This document shows positions 29,004-39,530 of a DNA stretch of 64,000 bases, piece after piece (within the stretch, counting starts at the first letter, position 1; each line of letters opens with the position of its first letter). The stretch covers positions 5,853,433 through 5,917,432 of the forward strand of contig NC_031783.1 of the NCBI RefSeq assembly GCF_001522545.3, read 5' to 3'. The position numbers and the translations under genes were made by a program. Source of the stretch: Parus major (Eukaryota > Chordata > Aves > Passeriformes > Paridae). The notes under the pieces are model-generated. The model ran no database searches, was not told where the DNA came from, and was given only the letters and a program-made list of their open reading frames with translations.

Positions 29004-32000
29004 GAAGGAAGACAAAACAAAGGAACAAAACATATGGAAAAGCTTGGAAGCTGGTCCCTAGAAAATGACAGATCTGTGGAGACAAGTTTACCTTGGAGCA
29101 TGCCAGCATCCACTACTGGTGTAACAACAGCTCTCAAGGCTTCCATTTGGGAAGATGTATGAAAAGGAATTTAACTGTGACAAAGATGAAGAAAATAACT
29201 TTTGATATTACAGCCTATGAGCACTCAAATAGGACATAAAGAGTAAGAATTATACAGAGAGACTGTAACTTATTTTTTAAGCTGACATAGGAGCACCAAG
29301 AGGCCCTTGTACCACTTTTCATTAGTATTCTTAGCACTCGTGCAGTGCATGGTGCAGTTCATTACTGCAGTCCAGGGAAGGTCAACAAAAACACAATGAA
29401 CTCTCAGTGATTTTCATCCTGAGATCCTAAGTCTGTAACCCAGACAGTGCTGATTTCAAGACATAGTTAATTCTGGCTAAGCAATTACAAAAGTCCACTT
29501 TCTGTAATATTTTGACTCCTAGCATTAAAGCCAAAACCAGACTTTTACTTCAATAGGTCAGAGAAGGCTTTTCTCTTCATCTCTCACAAGCACAGGAGAA
29601 TGAATGTATGTGTCCAGTACACTGTAATGCAGATACCCAGTAAATTACCTTTTGTTCAAGAAAATGGGGCCAATTAATCCAATTGCAGGCATCACACCAT
29701 TACTGACTTCACAAGAAAATTTTGTCCTTTAGGGATGACATCAATTTTCAATGTGCTATCCTATATCCATTTAAGTGTAAACTAGAATGAATAGCTACCA
29801 TTTCCATTAAATGTTTGCTGAACTTGTTTCCTTCCTTGTACATAGAATTGAGCTGTATTTTTCTCAAATCTGGGAGTCCCTGTACAGAGGAAATGTGTGG
29901 ATTTTTTCCTGCTGAAGATAAAGGCAATTGTCAAATATTGTGCTTACTCGGTGAAATGGTCTGGTTTTGGTTGGGAGATATTTTATGGGGATTTTTAAAA
30001 GCAGTGGGATCTAAGAGTCACTTTGCATTTAAATTTACACTTTAAATTTAGTGGGATAACTACTGATGTTTATTTAGTTAGGCCTGACTGCAGTCTGCAG
30101 CTAGTGTGAGGAAAAAGAAGCATATTAAAACAGAAGTTACAGACTACATCCAAATTTGTAAATGGTAACTGATACTTCTGGAAGTATATTTCATATAAGT
30201 TCATATTTTAGCAGGATAATGGTACACATAACATTCAAGACAGAAAGGATAACAAATATCAAGTCATTAAGGACTTTAATGTGCTAAAGCAGATAATATG
30301 CACCATGGAAATCTAAAGAACATGCTGGAGAGCTCCACAAACTGTTTATATTAATTTGTAAATTATTCTTGAAAAAACTGGTGGAGCTCTGGATTATTTC
30401 CAGAAGGAAAGCAGAAGGAAGCTTAGTGTTGTATCTTTATGAACGGCAGCAAATGGGACTGTCCAGGAAATCATCATTCATTTGGCCTCAAAGTGCTGTT
30501 TAAGCAAGCAAATTATGGAAGGCAATCAATAATCACAAAAATAAAACAATTAAGCAGAATTATGCTACTTAGCACCATTTCAAGGAAGGTTACTTAACAT
30601 GACCACTAACTTTGTGATAATACATGCTTTCCAAAGTTTTGAAACAAAATCCACACCCTACAAATTTATGTATGCCATCCAATTATTGATTATTAAAAAT
30701 AATTATTTTTACTTTTCATCTGTCTAATAAATATAATTTTAATTAGTTTTCCATTAGATCTCCTTGTGCTACTCCATAATACAACTTTAGACTAAAAAGT
30801 TAAGAGTTGGTAGATAACAGCTAAATGATTTATCAGCCTTCTGCCACCACCTCTCAACTTATTTCCATTTCATTTCTCACCTCTCAGCTTACTTTATGAC
30901 ACTTAGTGCCTGTTAAAAACCAACAGAACTAATTCTAACTGAGGCCCTTGACAGGCAAAAGCCTCAGGTGAAGATCTGGACTGCAGCACTACTGTAAAAA
31001 TCAAGTTCTACACTTCTACTTTATGTTTAAAATTTATTCTCTTTCTCCATTTTCCTTGCTTCAAAAGCTAAGAAAGAATAAAAAAATCAAATAACTTTCT
31101 TATCAAAAACTTATACTACACTGAACAGGACTTTTGCAGCTTGTGCAATTTCTCACAGTTAAGGAGAACAGACACGTATTTTCTTTTTAGTAATACTTCA
31201 AATGACTCCTGACTTAAAGTAAGACTATATTGTCAAATAAATCTTCATATATCATCTTATATCTGCCAGCTCTTTATGTGGAAAGTATATTTTTACATTT
31301 TGGGTGGATTCAAAATTTATTAGTCATATTTAAGCACGACAGCTAAAAGCGGAGGAGCATATCATACCCTCTCAGAGAGATGTGGAGCTGAGAGGAAGAA
31401 AGCTTCTCAGATTTTCTGCATGAAAGGCTTTTATTTTCCCTTGGCTGTTTATTGCCTTTAGCTGAGGGAAACAAGATTTTCTCTAGCTCTTTAGAATATT
31501 TTACATAGCTTTGTGAGTTTTTTATATCTTTTGGACAATTACAAACTTAAGCATAATGTACCTGCTAGTTCATTCATGACTGTTAGGAAACATCTTTTTC
31601 TGTGAAGAATTTCAAAATTAGTGTTTCCTATATGAAAGAATACATTTCTCTTATTTGCATTCATTTTGAGCTGTTTTTCAGTAACACAAGAGATGACTCC
31701 TTTCACACCCTGCTTCCAGCCTTTGAAGAAAACTCTCGTATCCCAACCATGCAGCAATTGCACCACCTGATGGACCTATCAATGGAATCCCAATTATCTG
31801 CAGATTTTTCACAACAGCAGATCAGAACTTAGCTCCAATTATCAGCCTGATGAACCATTTGCTTCAGCAAATTTTTGAGTTAAACTCAGCTTGAGAACAG
31901 AAGTGTATGTACAGAACAGCATGGAGTGGATGCTGCTTATATTCTTGATGACTTGCTTGTAATTACAGTTGGTAATTGACACAAAGGTGAACTACAGCAC

Positions 32001-32226
32001 CCACAATCTGCCACACACTTTTAATATGGATTTAGAAAATGTTTAGAACTGTCTGAGACTACTGTTGGAAAATTAATGTCCTTTGTTTTCAGACCTTTTT
32101 ACAGCATTAGGTGAACTACAGTAAAATTCAAGAACTCCGTTCAATTTTATTTAAAATGTTCTTTCCATCAAATTCATATACTAAGATTTGACCTTGTTAT
32201 TGTTTCTCTTTTTCTCTATGGATCAG
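29004..32226. other. Spacer between the inverted arms; no gene recognised
   Basis: This is AT-rich sequence. The most coding-like stretch is 31,683-31,832 on the plus strand, open to TAG after an acceptor-like GTTTTTCAG (contains RIPTMQQLHHLMDLSMESQL), but it lacks a donor and a compatible phase to exon A, so it is not called. Confidence 0.6.
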
Positions 32227-32294
32227 GACTAACATCTGTTAGTGTGGTGATAGAAGCAAATGAGAGTATGTTTGCCTTTATTTTGCAAGAACAA
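32227..32294 (+). other. ATF7IP2-like exon A
   Basis: This 68-nt exon follows a long pyrimidine tract ending GGATCAG and stops at donor GTAAGC. After two bases completing a split codon it reads 22 open codons, L-T-S then VSVVIEANESMFAFILQEQ. The other two frames carry stops. All but its first four bases are duplicated in inverted orientation at 28940-29003, with no change in the exon part. Confidence 0.5.
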
Positions 32295-32538
32295 GTAAGC
32301 TGTGATAAAGACATGTTACTCATGTGCATGGATTTCAAAATAACAGTACCTTTTCCATCTGTGTTAGAGTATAATGAGCAAGTCTAAATGATGAAGTCTG
32401 GGGTTTCTTCTGGCCCTCTTCAATTGGAGGGTCAGTAGTCTATGCAGTGGGAGTGAAAACTACTGGGATGTGGCAGCTTTATTAATGACATGACACTGGC
32501 ACAGTGTCTTGTTTAAACATGTGGCTTCATGAAGATGC
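32231..32538 (+). repeat. Inverted duplication, right arm (contains exon A)
   Basis: This 308-bp arm pairs with 28697-29003. Homology begins at AACATCTG, four bases inside exon A, and ends at GAAGATGC in the downstream intron. It is followed by unrelated sequence on both sides. The arms are separated by 3,227 bp. Confidence 0.95.
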
Positions 32539-33327
32539 AGGTGCTACTGAATTCATTGATCAGATGCCAGAAATCTTTGGGAGAAGGGAAATTTGTGTTT
32601 TATCACAGAGGCAGAAAACAAGTACTTCATGTAGAGAATAATGATAAGGAATTTATGTTTCCTAATGGAAACTTTTTTCCCTAGGAAATACATTACTTGT
32701 CATAAAATTTTTATTTTCCTGACATTAGGATGCACTCTAGTCCTGCTTACGCAGACAAATTTTACTTGTAGCTGGTATCACGGATATATGTCTGATGTGT
32801 AAAATCTACAAATAATTTTAACAGGAATAATTTAAAATATTTATAAGATATTTAAAATTTTATTATTCATCTTTATATAAACTTTTTTTTTTATTTCCCA
32901 GTTTAACAAGCTTCACTTGCTTATGAGTACTCTGTTTGAAATTTCCCTCTCAGCCATTTTTGATCATTAGTCCTGTAGAAAGTAAACCCCTTAATTTTGT
33001 ATGTAGGGAAGTTATAAACATTTTTAAAACATTAAAAGCTGTGTTTTGCACTGCTAGTGGTAATACAAACATACTAATTTTACCTCTTTAAATTTTAGGA
33101 GGTAAGGTAAAGGACTCCTCCTTTATGCAGTGACTTAAGTCCAATGGAGAAAGCCAAGGCAGAAAATTTTGTGGCTTGTACCTGCGTGAAATGCTGTATA
33201 AACAATGGAAAGAAAAGTACCACTCTTCCTGGAACTTTGGAAATCTTTTAATTCAGTAATTGTTTCATATACGCATTTCAGTGTGTTTAGATTTTTAGAT
33301 TTGAAGCACAGCTTTTCCTTATTCTAG

Positions 33328-33462
33328 GTTAAATTTATGAATGGTGAGCAGATGGGTATTTTAAATAATGAGTTCTTTAATCAAGAAGTAGAATGCTTTA
33401 AGAGAAGAGTTGGACAAGTAGAATGCACCAAAACCCATGGAGAAATAGTTCAAACATCACTA
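33328..33462 (+). other. ATF7IP2-like exon B
   Basis: This exon is exactly 135 nt (45 open codons), between acceptor TTCCTTATTCTAG and donor GTAAGT, phase 0 at both ends. It contains GILNNEFFNQEVECFKRRVG followed by QVECTKTHGEIVQTSL, a charged helical pattern that continues naturally from exon A and into exon C. Confidence 0.55.
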
Positions 33463-33702
33463 GTAAGTTTCTTTACGTAACTGTGAATTTTTTGTGTGTG
33501 AATCACATATGACCATTATGTTACTTTAAAGAGAGACCCCTAAAGTATGCAAATTGTTTCTTTTTTGTGGCAAAGATAAATTTATAATAGTTCTATTTTC
33601 TATTGCAATTCTTTCACTGTCTGCTCTTCATACAACAGTAATACACAACTTCCTTATTCCAGGTGAGCTGTGCTAATCCTTGCTGTGTTCGTTCTCTCGC
33701 AG

Positions 33703-33771
33703 CAGAAAGTCTCCAGACTGGAGAAGGAGGCGAATGCTGTCCTGGCACTCTAGGAGGAAACCTCATCCACA
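33703..33771 (+). other. ATF7IP2-like exon C with internal TAG
   Basis: This 69-nt exon is phase 0 at both ends, between acceptor TCTCTCGCAG and donor GTAAGT. It reads QKVSRLEKEANAVLAL, then TAG at 33751-33753, then EETSST. The codon differs from CAG (Gln) by one base, and CAG would suit the helix. The acceptor is a NAGNAG pair (CAGCAG), so the first Gln may be optional. Confidence 0.45.
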
Positions 33772-35213
33772 GTAAGTGTTCCACAGGTGGGATGCAGATA
33801 CAGACACCCCCATGGGCATTAATGCCTGCTTGGAAACTCCTGGGTGACTGGATGGTGAAACTGAAAACTCCTGGCTAATACAGCTCCCTTGCTGTTGCGT
33901 TAAGAACAGAAAAAATCTGTGTGGAGCTCATTCTGGTTAATCTTTGAGAATTTCTTCAAGACTACAACATAATTCTTTTCAGTCTGATTAAAGAAATTCA
34001 AAGGAGGGGATGTTAATGACTCCTGCTTTGATGCTGTCCTGCTGGAGACACGCTGGAGTTTTTCTGCTGAAGGGCCAGACCTCCTTATTACAAAGTTAAA
34101 GCTCCTGACAGTGTACCTGCCTCTTTGAGTTATCTTGCATCCTTCGTTTACCTATTCCCAGACCATTGCATAGGAGCCATGAACTGCAAGTGGAAGACAA
34201 ATTTCTTAGGCAGTGAAATTGAAAATATGAAACAATAAATAAAAATGTCAGTAACATAGCCACTAATACAAAAGCATTTCTCTTGGGAGGTATTGATGCA
34301 TTAATACTAAAATGATAAGACTGCAAAACGTCTTTTTTTGTGGGGATATTTGGTTGTTACAGAGAAGAGAAATTTCTCATGTTCTTAAACTGATAGTATT
34401 TTGTTGTGGTGAAATTCTTTTAGCTAATCTTACAGGAGGTGTAGTTCTGTGAATTGTCAGCCTCCTGTTTCATGCTGACCATATATTTAATGAAAAAAAG
34501 TCATAAAAATACAGTTGTTCAAAAGAAGTCTTTGGAGTCTAAGAGTTTTGTTCTTTTACATCTAAAAGTATAAAAGCATTGCATGTGACAAATATGCAGT
34601 CTAGTCCTTTTCTTTAAGGCTCTCACACTTTTTACAAAAGTAGTTTCATATCTTCTTGGCCTTTTCCCAAAAACTTTAACCAAACTGTAAAACAAAGATA
34701 AGGTTCAGTAAGATACTTAAAAGCCTCAAGTTTTAAATTTTAATTTGAGGTTTTAAAACAAGTTAATCTTTAAGTGTAAAGTATAAAGATATGTGATATG
34801 TCCTCAGGCAATTAGATGATGTTCTAAATAGTTTGCTGTGAATCAAGTATTGTTTTCACTTGCATGAACTTTTGGATATATAATTTTGCATTTTTAGAAT
34901 AATTTTTGGTTGTTTTAAGAAATCTAAGCAAACAGATAGTGTTCCACTCTGCCAGTTGATATGTAATCGTGGATATACTTGATTAAAGAGAAGCCTTCCA
35001 CTGAAATTCTCTATTATCAGAGTGAAATGAAAGGAAGAAAACTTCAAGTAATCAATACAACAGAAGAAAACCACAATTCCAGTAAATATAAAAGAAAAAT
35101 TTTCGAATTTATTTTCCATCAACTCCCTAAATTTAATTCCTGTAATTGAGGTGTAATTGAGGTACCCCTAAGGAGAAGATAATTCCATGGAATCATAACA
35201 CCATGGCCATCGT

Positions 35214-35335
35214 TGTATTGGGTTTACCTGCCAAGGTTTAGGTAGCAGGGGCAGCTCCTGTGAGAAGAGAGCAAGGGTTGGATCAGTTGCATCGTGTTCA
35301 ACAGAGCCATTTCAAGCCCGTTCCAAAAAGGAGAC
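35214..35335 (+). mobile_element. Degraded avian endogenous-retrovirus LTR fragment
   Basis: The segment begins TGTATTGGGTTTACCTGCCA, then has a GGTTTAGGTAGCAGGGGC block, a TGTGAGAAGAGA block and a CAACAGAGCC block. These occur in the same order as the 5' end of an LTR that is common in bird genomes, as I remember it. Only about 120 bp remain, with no internal retroviral sequence nearby. It is a dead fragment. Confidence 0.5.
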
Positions 35336-35650
35336 TTTTTTTAAATTGTGCACACTGCAGGATGTTCAGGACTTGATGGAAAGTTACACTTTTTAAAGAC
35401 CTTAACAAGAGTGACAAGTTGGGCTTTAACGAAGGCTTCTCTCTCGCCACCAGGAGGCTCCATTGGAACGGGATTGAAACAGTAAAACATTTTTCTGTAA
35501 AAGCAAGTGAGGAACGCCAGCAGACCACCATCGTCAAAAATAAAAACACAGAAACCCCTGGCCCCAAAACCCATTCCAGCCTTCCTTCCCCTTTTAGCTT
35601 CTGTTTCCTCTGCTTTGTGTTTTCCTTCCTTTCCCTCCCTGCCCCTCCAG

Positions 35651-35686
35651 ATCTGTCAGGCCTAAAAATGTTGCTTCATTAATTCT
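35651..35686 (+). other. Possible 36-nt micro-exon
   Basis: A very strong pyrimidine tract ending CCCCTCCAG and a GTAAGT donor bracket 36 nt that are open in only one frame (SVRPKNVASLI). It would need an upstream exon ending in phase 2, which I did not find. It could be a chance splice-site pair. Confidence 0.2.
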
Positions 35687-35945
35687 GTAAGTTTGATTCT
35701 ACAGCCTTGAAAATGAAGTCTTCTTTTTAAAACTACTTTACTTCCACATTCCATTTTTTTATCTCATTACTTCAGAGGGGATTATTGCACATATAAAAGA
35801 AATAAAAAAATAATAAAATTTTAAACTTCATTATTTTATTTCAGTGATTTTAGGATTCTTAGTTGTCTTTAGTGTTTGGAAAGGTAGTGGCTCCTTCCTT
35901 GCCTTTAGGAATTACAGGAAGAATTATTTTCTTTGGTCTGTTTAG

Positions 35946-36017
35946 CTAAATGGCACAAATTTCCACGATGCTCAAGATAAGAAAAGAACAAGTCAAGCAG
36001 TCCCTCCATTATTCTGA
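35946..36017 (+). other. Possible terminal exon after ATF7IP2-like exon C
   Basis: After an acceptor-like TTGGTCTGTTTAG there are 23 open codons and a TGA, in the phase-0 frame that exon C would supply (LNGTNFHDAQDKKRTSQAV and so on). If spliced to exon C this would give a short C terminus without a fibronectin-III domain. Evidence is the acceptor and phase only. Confidence 0.2.
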
Positions 36018-37136
36018 ACACATTAAAAACCACATAAAATTAGTTGTTGAGGTAACTGGGATAAAAAAGTAGTTAGTGTCTAAGCAGCACTGATCCTATC
36101 ATCTACAACACTTTTTTAAGATACTGTATAGCAAAGTAATGCCCATCTCTTGTCCTAACAGGATACATAAATAAAAACAAACATTTTTTTTTTTTAAAGT
36201 ATCTTGACATAAATATTATAGATTGTTTTTCCAATATTGTTTTCTGTACTGATGATTTCTTGCTGGGTGAAAAACATAAAGACAGATTCACGGCTCCTAG
36301 TGAATACTTTAATATTTGGGGCTTTTCCCTTTTATTAAATATTATTAGAAGGGAGACATTTTATGGGGTTTGAGAAGTAATTTCTGTGGAGTTGGGGGAG
36401 TGTCATGAATGGATCTGTACAAACCCCAGCCTGCTGTTAGGCAAATCCAAAGCTTGGACCAGAGCAGATACAGAAGTTACTGGCCTATTTCTCACATTAT
36501 TGCTCATATGGTCAAGGCACTCAACCTCATCTTAAAATAGATGACTGTTTCTGCAAATGATGGAAAATTAAAAAACCCTTATAAGTAGTAACTTCTCAGA
36601 GCTTCAGTGGATCTTACATTACTCAAGACTTTCTTTTGACACCATACATTTAAAAGTTCAATACATTAATATTTTCTCTGCTTACCCTGAAAGGTTTTCA
36701 AAAAAGGACAAAATAATCAGCTTGTGGTTCTACTACAGGCAGGAAGAATTTAATTTTACCTGTTCACACAAATACTCAACTATTTCTCATCCAACATTGT
36801 GTAAATATATCCCAAGATTAAAGACAAGGTCAGATTGCTAAATGTATTGAGTTTGCTATTACAGTACAAGAATTCATTTTATTTTCATGTACATTTTCAG
36901 AATATATAAAGTATAGAAAATGGCATATTTAAATAGCATATAAGGTAAAAAAAAACCCTAAAATATAAAATATGTTTGTCCTGCTTAAACTCTAGTTCAG
37001 ACTGATTTGGTATTTGTTCCCTTGCTGTGCAGAACATTCCCATCTGTTCTGTGTGGCATCATGCACGTGCTGGTGTTTGTACACAAGTGGAGCTGTTATA
37101 CAGCAGAGTGATTGTTGTGTGTGTGCTTTTCACTTT

Positions 37137-37142
37137 AATAAA
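37137..37142 (+). terminator. Plus-strand poly(A) signal AATAAA with GU-rich downstream element
   Basis: AATAAA is followed about 30 nt later by CTGTGTTCATGTGTTTC, a typical GU-rich downstream element. It lies on the strand and side expected for the end of the ATF7IP2-like transcript, about 1.9 kb from the candidate EMP2 poly(A) signal on the other strand. Confidence 0.4.
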
Positions 37143-39029
37143 GGGACAGAGCTTTTACTGTGGAATTAAACTGTGTTCATGTGTTTCTACATCTTTATTT
37201 TAAATATTTGATCTACATATGACCTGAGCATTATCAAGGCAAGAAACTAAAGCATCTCTGCAACTCAGTCACATAAAAGCTTAACTTTGAATTTTTCAGG
37301 ACTGTCCTTTAGATATTAGAGCTTTAATCCATATTTGCTTTAAAATTTCCCTTACTGTTTCATGCATTAATAAATGTAGCAAAATGCCTAGCTAACAGTA
37401 CATCTACTTTCATTCTTAATCCTGCATCGGTTTATTTAAGACAAATTCTGCTTGCTAGCAAAATCTCAGGTTTTGAACCTGAAACGTATTCAGCAAATTA
37501 TAGAAGCACTTTTTTAAAAAGTAGGGTAATAATTCTTGAAATTCAGAGCACTCCCACTAAGGAGGGAAAAACCTGACAAAATACTAGCATGATGCTAGAC
37601 TGGGGAGAATCCCTTTTCTTCAAACTGATGTGGGTTTTTAACTATTACTATTACTTTTACTGTGATGTCCTGCTTGCTCATCCTGATTTTTTTAACAGTC
37701 TTATTGGTATTTCTTTGCTCCAAAAAGACAACCAGCATATGCCAAAGCATTATAGGACGTTGAAGGAATGAAGATGGAACTACATGACTTGGTGACTTCA
37801 TGTTGGAGGCAGTTCCTAAAAAGCTATGCACCTGAACTTTTACTTTGTGATCAAGGATAAATCTGAAGAAATCAGATAAAATTACATTATCTGACTACAT
37901 TTAGACATCAGCTGATGTCTAATGTAGTAATTATTAACTTCAGTAGAGCTACGCTGCCTTATGATACTGAACTTGTTCTACTTCAGGTGTCATACCTCAT
38001 TCAAACCCTATTTACTTTTTTACTGCCTGTGTATTGGGCCAGCTGTAGTGAATATAATGAAATAAATAAATGGTTAGAGCTTTACAAAAGTCCAATCTGT
38101 ACTTAAGCATCAAAGCTGTGACTAACCAGAACAGGCACTTCATTCATTCTCCACACTGTTCTCCAAAATCACCATCAGTAAAGCCAGCGTTACACTGCTG
38201 AGCAGTTAAGCCTGGTATTAGAGCAAGGATTTAACTCAAAAAATTACTGAAAAATAAAAATCACCAAGTCATTTTATCTTGAAACCGATCATGAAATTCA
38301 TAAGCATAGTAATTTCACTCTGATTTGTTTAGTAACAGTGTTTAGTTCCTTAAACCCCTAAAATCCACAAAGGAATTTAAAATGAATTTTTAAAGGCAAA
38401 TTTCCTAATGGGCAGACTCAGGGAATGCTTTTGTACAGGACACATTAACCATGAAATCCTAGGTGATAAAAGCCCACTGAAATAAACATGTCGAGTTTGG
38501 CTGTAAAAACCTACATTTGGCATTGCTTGATCACTAGTCTGTTTAGAAATCTGCAGATGTAGGCACAGTAAAGCTTTTCTGTTTCCCTTTTCTCCCTCCC
38601 AGAAAGGCTGCCCAAGGCTAAGCTGAAGGGATTCAGGACTGGGGCAGGCTGTTCCCCACTGCTCCAGCTGTGCTGGGCCCAGGCTGAACTGGCTGAGAAG
38701 TGCTCCCACCAAAGGCTCTGTGTGCCTAAATTAAATGTGAAATCAAAAGAAACATTTGGTGGAGTACTAAAAGGACTTGTTTACGTTTGCAAAGCAAGTG
38801 GTTTTAATAAAAACTTGATGACACTTACTGCACATTATAAAGAGCAGAACCCTGATCCTGTGCCAGGGCAGATGCTCTGAGTGCAGCTTTGGGCTTTAGA
38901 ATTGTTTGCTTTTCCATTGTGATCTGGGCCTCATTTTTTTACACACCCTTATATTTAACATATTTCAAAGGGATATATCTGGTCCAGGAATATAGTTTGT
39001 ATATTGCTTACAAATTATTTTGTACAGGC
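37143..39029. other. Region between the convergent 3' ends
   Basis: This is non-coding sequence holding the 33-bp palindrome. Part of it may belong to a longer EMP2 3'UTR. Confidence 0.5.
37895..37927. repeat. 33-bp near-perfect palindrome
   Basis: The arms (CTACATTTAGACATCAG and CTGATGTCTAATGTAG) are complementary except for one extra T in the left arm, and are centred on CAGCTG. It lies between the two convergent transcription units. Confidence 0.95.
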
Positions 39030-39035
39030 TTTATT
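39030..39035 (-). terminator. EMP2: Candidate EMP2 poly(A) signal AATAAA
   Basis: This is a canonical hexamer on the minus strand, about 310 nt after the stop, followed by a T-rich stretch. It is a candidate only; longer 3' ends cannot be excluded. Confidence 0.5.
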
Positions 39036-39345
39036 TGTAATCTGCTAGAAGCCAGGAACAAACTATTATAAGTCTAATAAAGGAAGACCATTTACAATGA
39101 TGAAATATGTAAAAGAAACCACTTGACTATCTTGTTCTGACCCCTGACCTGGAGGTGCTGGGCATTTCATTTCACCTGCCTTCTTTTCTTTTTTTTTTTT
39201 TTTTGATTCTGTTTCATATGAAGAACACAGTACATTTTTAGAGAAACAATACCTTTACTACAAAACCATGTAAATGATTATATACAAAATGGTTACTGGA
39301 ATTTGGTTTTGTACTGCAGTGATAGAAATAACTAGGTGCTGACAT
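39030..39345 (-). other. EMP2: EMP2 3'UTR, shortest form
   Basis: On the minus strand the sequence after the stop is non-coding. It contains a run of 16 A (T run at 39189-39204 on the plus strand), a possible site of internal oligo-dT priming. An AATAAA occurs at 39035-39030. Human EMP2 has a much longer 3'UTR, and further minus-strand AATAAA copies occur near 37,433 and 37,195, so longer isoforms are possible. Confidence 0.55.
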
Positions 39346-39530
39346 TTATTTACGCTTCCTTAGTACTAAGTACATCACTCCACTGATCAAGGTAAAGGCA
39401 AATGCAATCCAGGCTAAGACAAAGGAATAGCCATATTGGCCTTTGGAAACTTCCATTCTATATCCATGGCTCTGGTGCAGTTCTTCATGCCTGTCTGTGT
39501 AAATGGAAGCTGCAATCATAACACACAGAC
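39346..39530 (-). other. EMP2: EMP2 exon 5: end of TM3, second loop, TM4, stop
   Basis: The coding part of the last exon is 185 nt. It follows CCCTGCAG and begins by completing Cys107. It encodes [17 protein letters not shown], the divergent second loop, [18 protein letters not shown] and the terminal LRKRK, ending in TAA at 39348-39346. The exon continues into the 3'UTR. Confidence 0.95.

Larger units (their letters stand above)
32227..33771 (+). pseudogene. ATF7IP2: ATF7IP2-like coiled-coil exons, interrupted by an in-frame TAG
   Basis: Three exons (32227-32294, 33328-33462, 33703-33771) have good acceptors, GTAAG-type donors and matching phases (1 in, then 0 and 0). Joined, they read as one charged, heptad-like segment with VVIEANESMFAFILQEQ, then FFNQEVECFKRRVGQVEC, then QKVSRLEKEANAVLAL, then TAG, EETSST. 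ATF7IP/ATF7IP2 proteins (cofactors of the SETDB1 H3K9 methyltransferase) have a central coiled-coil region and a C-terminal fibronectin-III domain. In mammals ATF7IP2 lies next to EMP2 and points toward it, as here. The name rests on position, orientation and coiled-coil character, not on an alignment. The TAG, the absence of a large N-terminal exon in the 32 kb upstream and the absence of a recognisable fibronectin-III exon downstream suggest a truncated or decayed gene. A sequencing error, an allele or a different gene remain possible. Confidence 0.45.
33772..37136 (+). other. Region downstream of exon C; possible 3' part of the ATF7IP2-like unit
   Basis: It contains the LTR fragment and two weak exon candidates. 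I searched by eye for a fibronectin-III exon on the plus strand and found none. A frame at 35,419-35,682 stays open without a start or donor that fits. Confidence 0.4.

Noticed and set aside
28892..29146. 84-codon minus-strand frame containing VVIEANESMFAFILQEQ
   Set aside because: The meaningful part is the inverted copy of exon A and its intron read through. The upstream part is unrelated sequence, and no in-phase acceptor is present.
31602..31832. Plus-strand frame with an acceptor-like site, resembling coding sequence
   Set aside because: It ends in TAG with no donor, and its phase cannot join exon A. No family is recognised.
33663..33878. 71-codon frame overlapping exon C
   Set aside because: It runs through the acceptor and donor of exon C in another frame and gives a Cys/Gly-rich peptide with no family resemblance.
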